Program-made: the position numbers and the translations under genes
In this document: piece by piece, positions 9,002 to 16,618 of the stretch
Layout of the letters: every line of letters starts with the position of its first letter
How positions within the stretch are numbered: the stretch's first letter is position 1
Assembly: GCF_002941025.1 (NCBI RefSeq)
Contig: NZ_PTJS01000001.1
Location: 7,082,605 to 7,146,604, forward strand
DNA length: 64,000 bases
DNA from: Streptomyces sp. QL37
Lineage (GTDB): Bacteria; Actinomycetota; Actinomycetes; Streptomycetales; Streptomycetaceae
Direction of reading: 5' to 3'
The notes under the pieces: model-generated
Told to the model about the DNA's origin: nothing
The model's database searches: none
Seen by the model: the letters and a program-made list of their open reading frames with translations, nothing else

Positions 9002-9922
9002 GGAGAGCCGCAGCCCGCTCTCGAAGCGGTGCGGCTCACCCGTGACCGGATCGGTGAACTCCAGGACCTTCGCGAGCAGTTGCAACGGACGCGTGTGGTC
9101 CGCGTGCTCCGGCTCGGGCTCCACCACCGGATAGACCGGATCGTTCACCAACGGCAGCCCCAGCGCGTTCATGTGTACCCGCAGCTGATGGGTGCGGCCG
9201 GTCGCGGGCAGGAGCCGGTAGCGGCCGAAGGCGCCCCGGTGCTCGACGAGTCCGATCCGGCTCTCGCTGTTCGGCGCCCCCGGCTCCTCGCGCGCCGCGA
9301 TGACTCCGCGCTCCTTCACGATCCGGCTCCGCACGGTGCGCGGGAGCGCGAGGTCCGGATCGTACGGTGCCACCGCCTCGTACTCCTTGTGCACCAGCCG
9401 GTCCCGGAACAGCGTCTGGTACGCGCCCCGGTCCCCGGCCCGTACGACACAGAGCACCAGGCCCGCCGTCAGCCGGTCCAGCCGGTGCGCGGGCTGCAGC
9501 TCCGGCAGGTCCAGCTCCCGGCGCAGCCGGGCGACCAGGGTCTCGGTCACGTGCCGGCCGCGCGGCGTCGTCGCGAGGAAGTGCGGCTTGTCCGCGATCA
9601 CCAGGTGCTCGTCCCGGAACACGACGCCGACGGGGAACGGCACCGGCTCCTCCGGTGCGAAATCCCGGTGGAACCAGAGGTGTCGCCCGGCCGTGTAGGG
9701 CTCGTCCGCCCGCACGGCACCGCCGTCCGCCCCGACGAACCTGCCCTCAGCCAGCATGACGTCCACCCGCTCGGCGCCGATCGCCCCGGCGAACCGGTCC
9801 AGCAGATGGTCCCCGACGGTGGCCCAGGCCCCGGCCGGGTCCGCCGGGAGCCGCACCCGCACCGGGTCGACGCCCGCGCGCTGGGGGAGCGGGGCGGAGG
9901 GAGGTTTCGCCCGTCCTCTCAT
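8984..9922 (-). CDS. RluA-family pseudouridine synthase
   Basis: 312-residue protein that isomerises uridine to pseudouridine in rRNA or tRNA. The family signature with the catalytic Asp is clear: PAHRLDRLTAGLVL in the middle of the protein, preceded by VVFRDEHLVIADKP and followed by GRTHQLRVHMNALGLPLVND. The N-terminal about 70 residues are a divergent RNA-binding extension. I chose the ATG at 9920-9922 because AAGGA lies eight bases upstream. An in-frame ATG further upstream would reach back to the GH43 stop, 53 nt away on the same strand. The target nucleotide cannot be assigned. Confidence 0.88.
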   Translation of the reverse strand: MRGRAKPPSAPLPQRAGVDPVRVRLPADPAGAWATVGDHLLDRFAGAIGAERVDVMLAEGRFVGADGGAVRADEPYTAGRHLWFHRDFAPEEPVPFPVGVVFRDEHLVIADKPHFLATTPRGRHVTETLVARLRRELDLPELQPAHRLDRLTAGLVLCVVRAGDRGAYQTLFRDRLVHKEYEAVAPYDPDLALPRTVRSRIVKERGVIAAREEPGAPNSESRIGLVEHRGAFGRYRLLPATGRTHQLRVHMNALGLPLVNDPVYPVVEPEPEHADHTRPLQLLAKVLEFTDPVTGEPHRFESGLRLSAWPDR

Positions 9923-9975
9923 CGAGTCGGTCCTTGTCGCCGGAGGAGCCCGGAAAGGACGGGCAGGGCCCTCCA

Positions 9976-11325
9976 TCATCCCACCGCGTAGGCCCCCAGC
10001 AGCCGCTCGTACTCCTCCTGCGTGACCGGGAGCACCGTGCCGTGCCGGGCGCCCGGCGGGAGCTCGTACTCCGCCGACACCGTCCACTTCCCGGAGTCGA
10101 GGTCGTCGGTCTCGAACGGCACGTAGCCCCTGCCTCCGAACTCGTCGATGAGGAGGTACCACTTCTCCTCGGTGTTGGACCGGAAGACGGCCGGACCCTC
10201 GCCTCGGTCGACCGAACCCCTGCCGACGCAGTCGGCGACGAAGTCGTACGAGGGGGACGTGAGGTCCCGCGACTTCTCCACCGTGATGAACTTGGAGCAC
10301 GGGGTGTCCGACGAGGGGTTCCGCTCGTCCTTGGTGAACCTGTAGTAGCTGCCGTCGTGGCGGACGACCGTCGAGTCGATCACCGAGTAGCCGGGGTCGT
10401 GCCACACGGCGGGTTCGCTGAAGGTGCGGAAGTCGCGTGTCGTCGCGTACATCATCCTGTTGTGGGTGCTGCCGGTGTGTTCCGGATCGTCCGCCGAGTA
10501 GATCCTGGAGGCCCAGAAGACGACGTACGAGCCGAGCTCCTCGTCGTAGTAGGCCTCGGGGGCCCAGGTGTTGCCCGCGGTCTCCGGCGCCACCTCGACC
10601 AGCCGCTGGTCCGTCCAGTTCACCAGGTCCTTTGACTCCCACACCATGACCGACCTGCTGCCCGTGCGCTGCACCTGGTCCCAGCTGCCGCCGCCGCCCC
10701 CGTACATCCTCAGGTCGGTGGCGATCTGGTAGAAGGTGTCGCCCTCCGGGGAGCGGATGACGAACGGGTCTCTGAGCCCTTCCGTACCGAGGCCGGAGGT
10801 GAGGACCGGCTCGCCGCCGTTCAGCTCCCGCCAGTGCAGCGCGTCGTCGCCACGGCTGAGCGACATGCGTATCTGTTCGCCGTCCGCGGTCCCCTCACCG
10901 GTGAAGTAGCTCATGACGTAGCCGGTGTAGGGCTGCTTCCGGGGCAGTTCGGGCACCGAGGCGGTGAAGGTGCGGCGCGTGGCTGCCCTCCCGCGTGTGA
11001 CGACCGCGGTGAGCTCCACCCGCTCCGGTCCCGCACCGGGTTCCGGGCGGTGCACGATCCCCGTCGCGTCGATGACGCGGGGCTTGTGGGACCTCCAGGT
11101 GACGGAGGTGCCGTGGGCGCCGGCGGCGGGCAGCGTCAGATTGCCGCGTACGTCGCCGAGTCCATGGACCGTGAGCGAGGCGGCGGCCCGGGCGGTGGCG
11201 GCCTCGTCGCCCGTCCGGACCCGCCCGGCGTGTGCGGTTCCGCCGGGCAACGCCAGCAGGCCGACGACGAGGGACAGCAGGGGCAGCAGAGAGCCGAAGG
11301 CTCTTCTCGGGGGGTGCGGACTCAT
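9976..11325 (-). CDS. Secreted GH43 glycoside hydrolase with N-terminal Ig-like domain
   Basis: 449 residues. An N-terminal signal peptide (Arg-containing start, hydrophobic LLPLLSLVVGLLALPGG, cleavage near AHA-G) exports it. Residues about 45-125 look like an atrophied bacterial Ig-like domain (TSVTWRSHKPRVIDATGIVHRP). The rest is a five-bladed GH43 propeller. Likely catalytic residues are Asp in GLRDPFVI, Asp in YSVIDSTVV and Glu in DRGEGPAVF. Family members cut arabinan or arabinoxylan; the subfamily is uncertain. GGGAG lies just before the ATG at 11323-11325. A 16-bp palindrome (11343-11358) lies 17 nt upstream and is nearly identical to one ahead of the GH51 gene. It is divergent from the esterase gene. 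Confidence 0.85.
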   Translation of the reverse strand: MSPHPPRRAFGSLLPLLSLVVGLLALPGGTAHAGRVRTGDEAATARAAASLTVHGLGDVRGNLTLPAAGAHGTSVTWRSHKPRVIDATGIVHRPEPGAGPERVELTAVVTRGRAATRRTFTASVPELPRKQPYTGYVMSYFTGEGTADGEQIRMSLSRGDDALHWRELNGGEPVLTSGLGTEGLRDPFVIRSPEGDTFYQIATDLRMYGGGGGSWDQVQRTGSRSVMVWESKDLVNWTDQRLVEVAPETAGNTWAPEAYYDEELGSYVVFWASRIYSADDPEHTGSTHNRMMYATTRDFRTFSEPAVWHDPGYSVIDSTVVRHDGSYYRFTKDERNPSSDTPCSKFITVEKSRDLTSPSYDFVADCVGRGSVDRGEGPAVFRSNTEEKWYLLIDEFGGRGYVPFETDDLDSGKWTVSAEYELPPGARHGTVLPVTQEEYERLLGAYAVG

Positions 11326-11342
11326 GGCTCTCCCGACAGCTC

Positions 11343-11358
11343 GTTCGATATATCGGAC
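11343..11358. promoter_or_regulatory. Candidate operator A of the arabinan cluster
   Basis: GTTCGATATATCGGAC is a near-perfect palindrome (core CGATATATCG perfect) ending 17 nt before the GH43 start codon. Read along each gene's coding strand, it matches 15 of 16 bases of the site ahead of the GH51 gene (13715-13730), at almost the same distance from the start. A repressor site overlapping the promoter or initial transcript is the likely reading. Confidence 0.7.
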
Positions 11359-11437
11359 CGCGTTCGTGGAATCGGACCGACGTTAGGGCGGCCCGGGACC
11401 CTCGTCAAGGGGCCCGGGGAAAGCTGTCCGCACCGTA

Positions 11438-11449
11438 GAAAGCGCTTGC
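11438..11449. promoter_or_regulatory. Candidate LacI-family operator upstream of the esterase gene
   Basis: GAAAGCGCTTGC contains the perfect palindrome AAGCGCTT centred on CG, the classic LacI/CcpA-type half-site pair. It lies 53 nt upstream of the esterase start and just ahead of a possible -10 box TATGGT (11459-11464), a position suited to repression. Confidence 0.6.
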
Positions 11450-11502
11450 GGTACCGCGTATGGTCTGGCCCCGCTGAATCCATTCAACCCAGGAGACCCG
11501 CC

Positions 11503-12555
11503 ATGCGCCGAGCTGGTTCCGTCCTGCTGGCCGCCTGCACCGCCGCTGCCGCCCTGGCCACCCTCGCGGCCGCTCCGGCCCGGGCCGAGGGCCGCCTCGC
11601 GGCCGGGCGGGACCACTGCACCGGCACCGCCCCCGTCGTCTGCCACTTCGACGTCGCCCCCGGCACCTACCGCGTCCGCGCCCTCCTCGGGGGCGGTGCG
11701 GAGGCCGGCTCCACGGCGGTCACCGCGGAGTCCCGCAGATCCGTGCTCGCCGAGACCCCGAACGCCGCCGGTGGCACCGTCCGCCGCACCTTCACCGTGG
11801 ACGTGCGTGATCCCGAGGGTGAGCCCACCGGCGCCACCGGCAGTCCGGGGCTCGACCTCACCTTCGGCGGCGCCGCCCCGCAGCTCGCCTCGCTGCACGT
11901 GGAGCGAGTCCGGGTGCCCCAGATCCTGCTGGCCGGCGACTCCACCGTCTGTGACCAGCCGGGTGACCCCTACTCGGGCTGGGGCCAGCAGCTCCCGCAG
12001 TACCTCACCGACCGGCTGTCCGTAGCCAACTACGCGGACTCAGGCGAGAGTTCGCAGACGTTCCGGGACAACCCCGCGCTCTTCCCGGCCCTCCGGGGCC
12101 GCATCCGCCACGGCGACCTCGTGCTCGTCCAGCTCGCCCACAACGACAAGCAGACCGACCGCGACACCTACCGCGCCAACCTCACCGCGATGATCGAGGA
12201 TGTGCGGGCCGAGGGGGGACGCCCCGTGCTCGTCACGCCGGTCGTCCGCCGCTGGTTCAACACCGACGGCACCCTCGACAACGGCACCGCACTGCTGGTC
12301 AACGGCCTGGGCGTCGACCTGCCCGCCGAGGTGCGCGCGCTCGCCGGTGAACAGGACACCCCGCTCGTCGACCTCACCGCCCTCACGAAGGCCCGGGTCG
12401 AGGAACTCGGCCCCGAGGGGTCCAAGGCGCTCTACCTCTACGACGAGAAGCGCGACAACACCCACACCTCGGCGCGCGGTGCCACCGAGTACGCCGCGCT
12501 CGTCCTCGGTGAACTGCGGGCGCGGGGGCTGGTCCCGGCGCGCGCGGTCCGATGA
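11503..12555 (+). CDS. Secreted SGNH-type rhamnogalacturonan acetylesterase
   Basis: 350 residues with a Sec-type signal peptide (MRRAGSVLLAACTAAAALATL, cleavage after ARA). A beta-sandwich-like N-terminal region of about 110 residues precedes the SGNH hydrolase domain. The nucleophile Ser is in LAGDSTVCDQPG, the oxyanion Asn in QLAHNDKQTD, and the catalytic Asp/His pair in RDNTHTS near the C-terminus, all complete. The architecture matches rhamnogalacturonan acetylesterases, which remove acetyl groups from pectin backbone sugars. Start ATG 11503 has AGGAG seven bases upstream. A LacI-type palindrome upstream suggests sugar-responsive repression. The next gene (GH43) follows after 40 nt and is probably co-transcribed. 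Confidence 0.85.
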   Translation: MRRAGSVLLAACTAAAALATLAAAPARAEGRLAAGRDHCTGTAPVVCHFDVAPGTYRVRALLGGGAEAGSTAVTAESRRSVLAETPNAAGGTVRRTFTVDVRDPEGEPTGATGSPGLDLTFGGAAPQLASLHVERVRVPQILLAGDSTVCDQPGDPYSGWGQQLPQYLTDRLSVANYADSGESSQTFRDNPALFPALRGRIRHGDLVLVQLAHNDKQTDRDTYRANLTAMIEDVRAEGGRPVLVTPVVRRWFNTDGTLDNGTALLVNGLGVDLPAEVRALAGEQDTPLVDLTALTKARVEELGPEGSKALYLYDEKRDNTHTSARGATEYAALVLGELRARGLVPARAVR

Positions 12556-12595
12556 ATCCCGCTCCACGCCGAACTCCCCGTGAAAGGCGATACCC

Positions 12596-13633
12596 ATGAG
12601 AGAAGCCGAAGTGCCCAGCCGCAGGACCGTGCTCAGGGGGGCCCTGGCCGCCGGGGCGCTGACCGCCGCACCCGGCGTCGCGCACGCCGCGGAGGCGCGG
12701 GCCCCGTACCGCAATCCACTGGTCGAGCAGCGCGCGGACCCGCACATCACCCGGCACACCGACGGCCGCTACTACTTCACCGCCAGCGCCCCCGAGTACG
12801 ACCGCATCATCCTGCGTTCCTCCCGCACCCTGCGCGGCCTGGGCACCGCCGGGGAAACGGTGATCTGGACCAGGCACACCACCGGGGAGATGGCCGCCCA
12901 CATCTGGGCGCCGGAACTCCACCGCATCCGCGACAGGTGGTACATCTACTTCGCCGCGGCCCCGGCCGACGACGTCTGGAAGATACGCATCTGGGTGCTG
13001 GAGAACGCGAACCCCGACCCGTTCCGCGGCACATGGACCGAGAAGGGCCGGCTCACCACCGCCTGGGACACCTTCTCCCTCGACGCCCACACCTTCACCC
13101 ACCGCGGCGACCGCTACCTCGCCTGGGCGCAGTACGAGCCGGGACTCGACAACAACACCGGGCTCTTCCTCTCGCGGATGGCCGACCCCCTCACGCTCAC
13201 CGGACCGCAGATCCGGCTCAGCACACCCGAGTACGACTGGGAGTGCGTCGGCTTCAAGGTCAACGAGGGCCCTGCGGTGATCAGGCGGAACGGCCGTGTC
13301 TTCATGACGTACTCCGCGAGCGCGACCGACGCCAACTACTGCATGGGCCTGCTCACCGCCGACGCCGACGGCGACCTGATGGACCCGCGTTCCTGGACCA
13401 AGTCCCCGGAGCCCGTCTTCGCGAGCAGCGAGGAGTCGGGTCAGTACGGCCCCGGCCACAACTGCTTCACGGTCGCCGAGGACGGCCGCACCGACGTGCT
13501 CGTCTATCACGCCCGGCCGTACAGGGAGATCACCGGCGACCCGCTGCACGACCCCAACCGCCACACCCGTGTCCAGCCGTTCGGCTGGCGCGCGGACGGC
13601 ACTCCCGACTTCGGAGTCCCCGTGCGCTCGTGA
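12596..13633 (+). CDS. Secreted GH43 alpha-L-arabinofuranosidase-like enzyme
   Basis: 345 residues. The twin-arginine signal SRRTVLRGALAAGAL at residues 8-22 predicts Tat export, with cleavage after AHA. The GH43 propeller follows. Likely catalytic residues are Asp in RADPHITRH (base), Asp in FSLDAHTF and Glu in NEGPAVI. The pattern resembles GH43 subfamily 26 exo-arabinofuranosidases, but the subfamily is a judgment from memory. It probably removes arabinose from arabinan side chains. Start ATG 12596 lies after GAAAGG about eight bases upstream. It is 40 nt behind the esterase gene with no hairpin between, so they probably share one transcript. Confidence 0.82.
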   Translation: MREAEVPSRRTVLRGALAAGALTAAPGVAHAAEARAPYRNPLVEQRADPHITRHTDGRYYFTASAPEYDRIILRSSRTLRGLGTAGETVIWTRHTTGEMAAHIWAPELHRIRDRWYIYFAAAPADDVWKIRIWVLENANPDPFRGTWTEKGRLTTAWDTFSLDAHTFTHRGDRYLAWAQYEPGLDNNTGLFLSRMADPLTLTGPQIRLSTPEYDWECVGFKVNEGPAVIRRNGRVFMTYSASATDANYCMGLLTADADGDLMDPRSWTKSPEPVFASSEESGQYGPGHNCFTVAEDGRTDVLVYHARPYREITGDPLHDPNRHTRVQPFGWRADGTPDFGVPVRS

Positions 13634-13714
13634 GGGTGTCTCCCGGCCAGTTCAGGCGGAGGCGTTGACCCGTCGACGCACCCTGCCTATCTTTCGTTCG
13701 AAGTTCTGGGCAAC

Positions 13715-13730
13715 GTCCGATATCTCGAAC
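13715..13730. promoter_or_regulatory. Candidate operator B of the arabinan cluster
   Basis: GTCCGATATCTCGAAC lies 19 nt before the GH51 start codon. It matches the operator ahead of the GH43 gene at 9976 (GTCCGATATATCGAAC on that gene's coding strand) at 15 of 16 positions, in the same orientation. Shared sequence, orientation and spacing point to one regulator. Confidence 0.7.
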
Positions 13731-13749
13731 AATGATCCCTGGAGCGTCC

Positions 13750-16302
13750 ATGCCGCACCCGCACCTGTGGCCGAGACTCACCGTCCCGGTCATCGCCCTC
13801 CTGCTCGGCACGCTGGTGGCAGCACCCACCCGCGCCGACGACGGCCAGTCCGAGGCGGAGGCGACCGACTACTCCCTGACCGTCCACCCCGACCGCACGG
13901 GCCCCGCCATCAGCGAGTCGATGTACGGCGTCTTCTACGAGGACATCAACCACGCGGCGGACGGCGGTCTCTACGCCGAACTCGTCCAGAACCGGTCCTT
14001 CGAGTACGACCGCGCCGACAACGCCGCCTACTCGCCGATGACCGCGTGGAGCGGGACCTCTGCCGCAGGCGGCACGGGCACCGCCACGACCGTGGACGAC
14101 GGCGGACGGCTCGGTGAACGCAACCGGCGCCATCTCCGTCTCGACCTGGACGGCACCGGAGGCCGCGGAGCAGGCTTCGGAGTCACCAACTCCGGCTACA
14201 ACCAGGGCCTGACCCTGCGCAAGGGGGAGCGCTACGACTTCTCCGTCTGGGCCCGCACCGACCGCCCCGGGGGCACCCCCCTGACCGTCGGGGCGACCAC
14301 GGCGGACGGCACCGCCCTCACCGCGCCCCTGCGCATCACGGCGCGCGGCGACCGCTGGAAGAAGTACACCGGAACCCTCACCGCCCGCACCTCCGCGCCG
14401 GACGGCCGGCTCACCGTCACGGCGGGCGGCAGCGGCACCGTACGGCTCGACATGATCTCGCTCTTCCCCCACGACACGTACAAGGGCCGGCCGAACGGCC
14501 TGCGCAAGGACCTGGCGGAGAAGACCGCCGCCCTGGACCCCGGCTTCCTGCGCTTCCCCGGAGGCTGCCTCGTCAACACCGGCAGCCACGAGGCCTACGA
14601 GGCGCCCGGCTTCGAGCGCAAGCGCTCCTACCAGTGGAAGGAGACCATCGGCCCGGTCGAGCAGCGTCCCGTCAACGCCAACTTCTGGGGCTACAACCAG
14701 ACCTACGGCCTGGGTTACTACGAGTACTTCCAGTTCGCCGAGGACATCGGGGCGATGGCCCTGCCCGTCGTGCCCGCCCTCGTCACCGGCTGCGGCCAGA
14801 ACAAGGCGACCGACGACCCGGACCTGCTGGAACGGCACATCCAGGACACCCTCGATCTGATCGAGTTCGCCAACGGCCCGGCGCGTTCCACCTGGGGCGC
14901 CAAACGTGCGGCGATGGGTCACCCCGCGCCGTTCGGCCTCACCCACCTGGAGGTCGGCAACGAGGAGAACCTCCCCGACGAGTTCTTCGCCCGCTTCACC
15001 GAGTTCCGTGAAGCGATCGAGGCCAGGTACCCCGACATCACCGTGATCAGCAACTCCGGCCCCGACGACAGCGGCGCCACCTTCGACCGTGCCTGGCAGC
15101 TCAACCGTGACGCGGGCGTCGCCATGGTCGACGAGCACTACTACAACAGCCCGCAGTGGTTCCTGGAGAACAACGCGCGCTACGACGCCTACGACCGCCA
15201 GGGCCCGAAGGTGTTCCTCGGCGAGTACGCCTCCCTCGACAACCGCTTCTCCAACGCCCTCGCCGAGGCGGCCTACATGACGGGCCTGGAACGCAACGCC
15301 GACGTCGTGGAACTCGCCTCCTACGCCCCGCTGCTCGCCGACACGAACGACGCGCAGTGGCGGCCCGACATGATCTGGTTCGACAACGAGAAGTCATGGG
15401 GGTCGGCCAACTACGAGGTGCAGAAGCTCTTCATGAACAACGTCGGCGACCGCGTCGTACCGAGCACCGCCTCCTCGACACCCGCGACCACGGAACCGAT
15501 CACCGGCGCCGTGGGCCTGTCGACCTGGGCGACCAGCGCCGCGTACGACGACGTCGAGGTCACCGCGGAGGACGGCACCCGGCTCCTGGCCGACGACTTC
15601 TCCGGCGGCGACGCGCAGTGGACGAAGGCGGCGGGACGCGGCACCTGGGCCGTCGAGGACGGGGCGTACGTCCAGTCCGACGAGGACGCCGAGGACACCC
15701 TGGTCATGGCGGGGGACACCGGCTGGCAGAACTACGACATGAAGGTCAGGGCCACCAAGAAGTCGGGCGAGGAGGGCTTCCTCGTCGCCTTCGGGGTCAA
15801 GGACACCGGGAACACCTACTGGTGGAACCTCGGCGGCTGGGGCAACACCCGCTCCGCCGTGGAGAAGGCGGTGGACGGCGCCAAACAGACGATGGCGGAG
15901 GACACCACCACGATCGGGACGGGGCGCGCGTACGACATCCACATCCAGGTGCGCGGCCGGCAGGTCACCCTCTTCCTCGACGGCGAGCAGTGGGGCACCT
16001 TCACCGACGACAAACCCGCCGAACCCTTCCGGCAGGTGGTCACCCGCGACGACGCCACGGGTGAACTCGTCGTCAAGGTCGTGAACGCACAGGCGGCGGA
16101 CGCCAGGACCCGGATCGACCTGGGGGCGGAGCCGGCCTCACGGACCGCCCGGCTCACCACGCTCCAGGCCGCTCCGGACGCGGTGAACACCGCCGACGAC
16201 CGGCCGGTGGCTCCGCGGAGATCGACCCTGCGGGTGGACGGGCGGGTACTCACCCATACCTTCCCGGCGCATTCCGTGACCTTCCTGCGCATCAGGGAGT
16301 AG
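13750..16302 (+). CDS. Secreted GH51 alpha-L-arabinofuranosidase with an inserted sandwich domain
   Basis: 850-residue exported enzyme that releases arabinose from arabinan or arabinoxylan. After a signal peptide (cleavage near TRA-DD) comes the GH51 opening YGVFYEDINHAADGGLYAE and then a carbohydrate-binding sandwich (about residues 95-235). In the TIM-barrel, the acid/base Glu is in LEVGNEEN and the nucleophile Glu in KVFLGEYAS. A further laminin/DUF1080-like sandwich (about residues 590-780, DDFSGGDAQWTKA to HIQVRGRQVTLFLDGEQW) sits before the final C-terminal strands, an uncommon arrangement for intracellular GH51 enzymes. I chose ATG 13750 because GGAG is five bases upstream; an ATG at 13732 is in frame. 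Operator B precedes it. Confidence 0.9.
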   Translation: MPHPHLWPRLTVPVIALLLGTLVAAPTRADDGQSEAEATDYSLTVHPDRTGPAISESMYGVFYEDINHAADGGLYAELVQNRSFEYDRADNAAYSPMTAWSGTSAAGGTGTATTVDDGGRLGERNRRHLRLDLDGTGGRGAGFGVTNSGYNQGLTLRKGERYDFSVWARTDRPGGTPLTVGATTADGTALTAPLRITARGDRWKKYTGTLTARTSAPDGRLTVTAGGSGTVRLDMISLFPHDTYKGRPNGLRKDLAEKTAALDPGFLRFPGGCLVNTGSHEAYEAPGFERKRSYQWKETIGPVEQRPVNANFWGYNQTYGLGYYEYFQFAEDIGAMALPVVPALVTGCGQNKATDDPDLLERHIQDTLDLIEFANGPARSTWGAKRAAMGHPAPFGLTHLEVGNEENLPDEFFARFTEFREAIEARYPDITVISNSGPDDSGATFDRAWQLNRDAGVAMVDEHYYNSPQWFLENNARYDAYDRQGPKVFLGEYASLDNRFSNALAEAAYMTGLERNADVVELASYAPLLADTNDAQWRPDMIWFDNEKSWGSANYEVQKLFMNNVGDRVVPSTASSTPATTEPITGAVGLSTWATSAAYDDVEVTAEDGTRLLADDFSGGDAQWTKAAGRGTWAVEDGAYVQSDEDAEDTLVMAGDTGWQNYDMKVRATKKSGEEGFLVAFGVKDTGNTYWWNLGGWGNTRSAVEKAVDGAKQTMAEDTTTIGTGRAYDIHIQVRGRQVTLFLDGEQWGTFTDDKPAEPFRQVVTRDDATGELVVKVVNAQAADARTRIDLGAEPASRTARLTTLQAAPDAVNTADDRPVAPRRSTLRVDGRVLTHTFPAHSVTFLRIRE

Positions 16303-16314
16303 GGCGGGAAAGCG

Positions 16315-16342
16315 AAAACCCCCAGGGTGACCTGGGGGTTTT
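16315..16342. terminator. Bidirectional intrinsic terminator, GH51 gene/tRNA-Leu
   Basis: AAAACCCCCAGG (16315-16326) and CCTGGGGGTTTT (16331-16342) form a perfect 12-bp stem with a GTGA loop. Each arm supplies a run of four T on its strand, so it can terminate both the GH51 gene and the tRNA running towards it. Confidence 0.9.
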
Positions 16343-16346
16343 CCGC

Positions 16347-16434
16347 TGGTGTCCGAGGGGGGACTTGAACCCCCACGCCCGATAAAGGGCACTAGCACCT
16401 CAAGCTAGCGCGTCTGCCATTCCGCCACCCGGAC
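16347..16434 (-). tRNA. tRNA-Leu (anticodon GAG)
   Basis: The minus strand gives a full cloverleaf. The acceptor stem is GTCCGGG with CTCGGAC, the D-arm follows, the anticodon loop TTGAGGT lies between GCTAGC and GCTAGT stems, the variable arm is long (type II, as for Leu), the T-arm carries GTTCAAG, discriminator A precedes an encoded CCA (16347-16349). The anticodon is GAG, reading CUC and CUU. It sits between the arabinan block and the peptidase gene. Confidence 0.95.
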
Positions 16435-16618
16435 AAGGTGTCTGTCTCGCGGGCCCTGGCCCGTTCCGACGTGGAAAACCATAGCAAACATTCGAGGGTG
16501 CTCGATCACGCCCCTGGCGTGTGAAAGGCGCATGACGGGGGCCGGGCGGTCTTGGGCAGGCGGGGCCGGGCGCGCGAGGATGAGGGGGAGCACCACCGCG
16601 ACAGTGGAAGGAAGCAGC

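Noticed and set aside
16315..16434. tRNA-Leu as the attachment site of an integrated element carrying the arabinan genes
   Set aside because: No integrase, excisionase or repeated tRNA 3' end was found at the far side of the block, so integration at this tRNA is not supported by the window.
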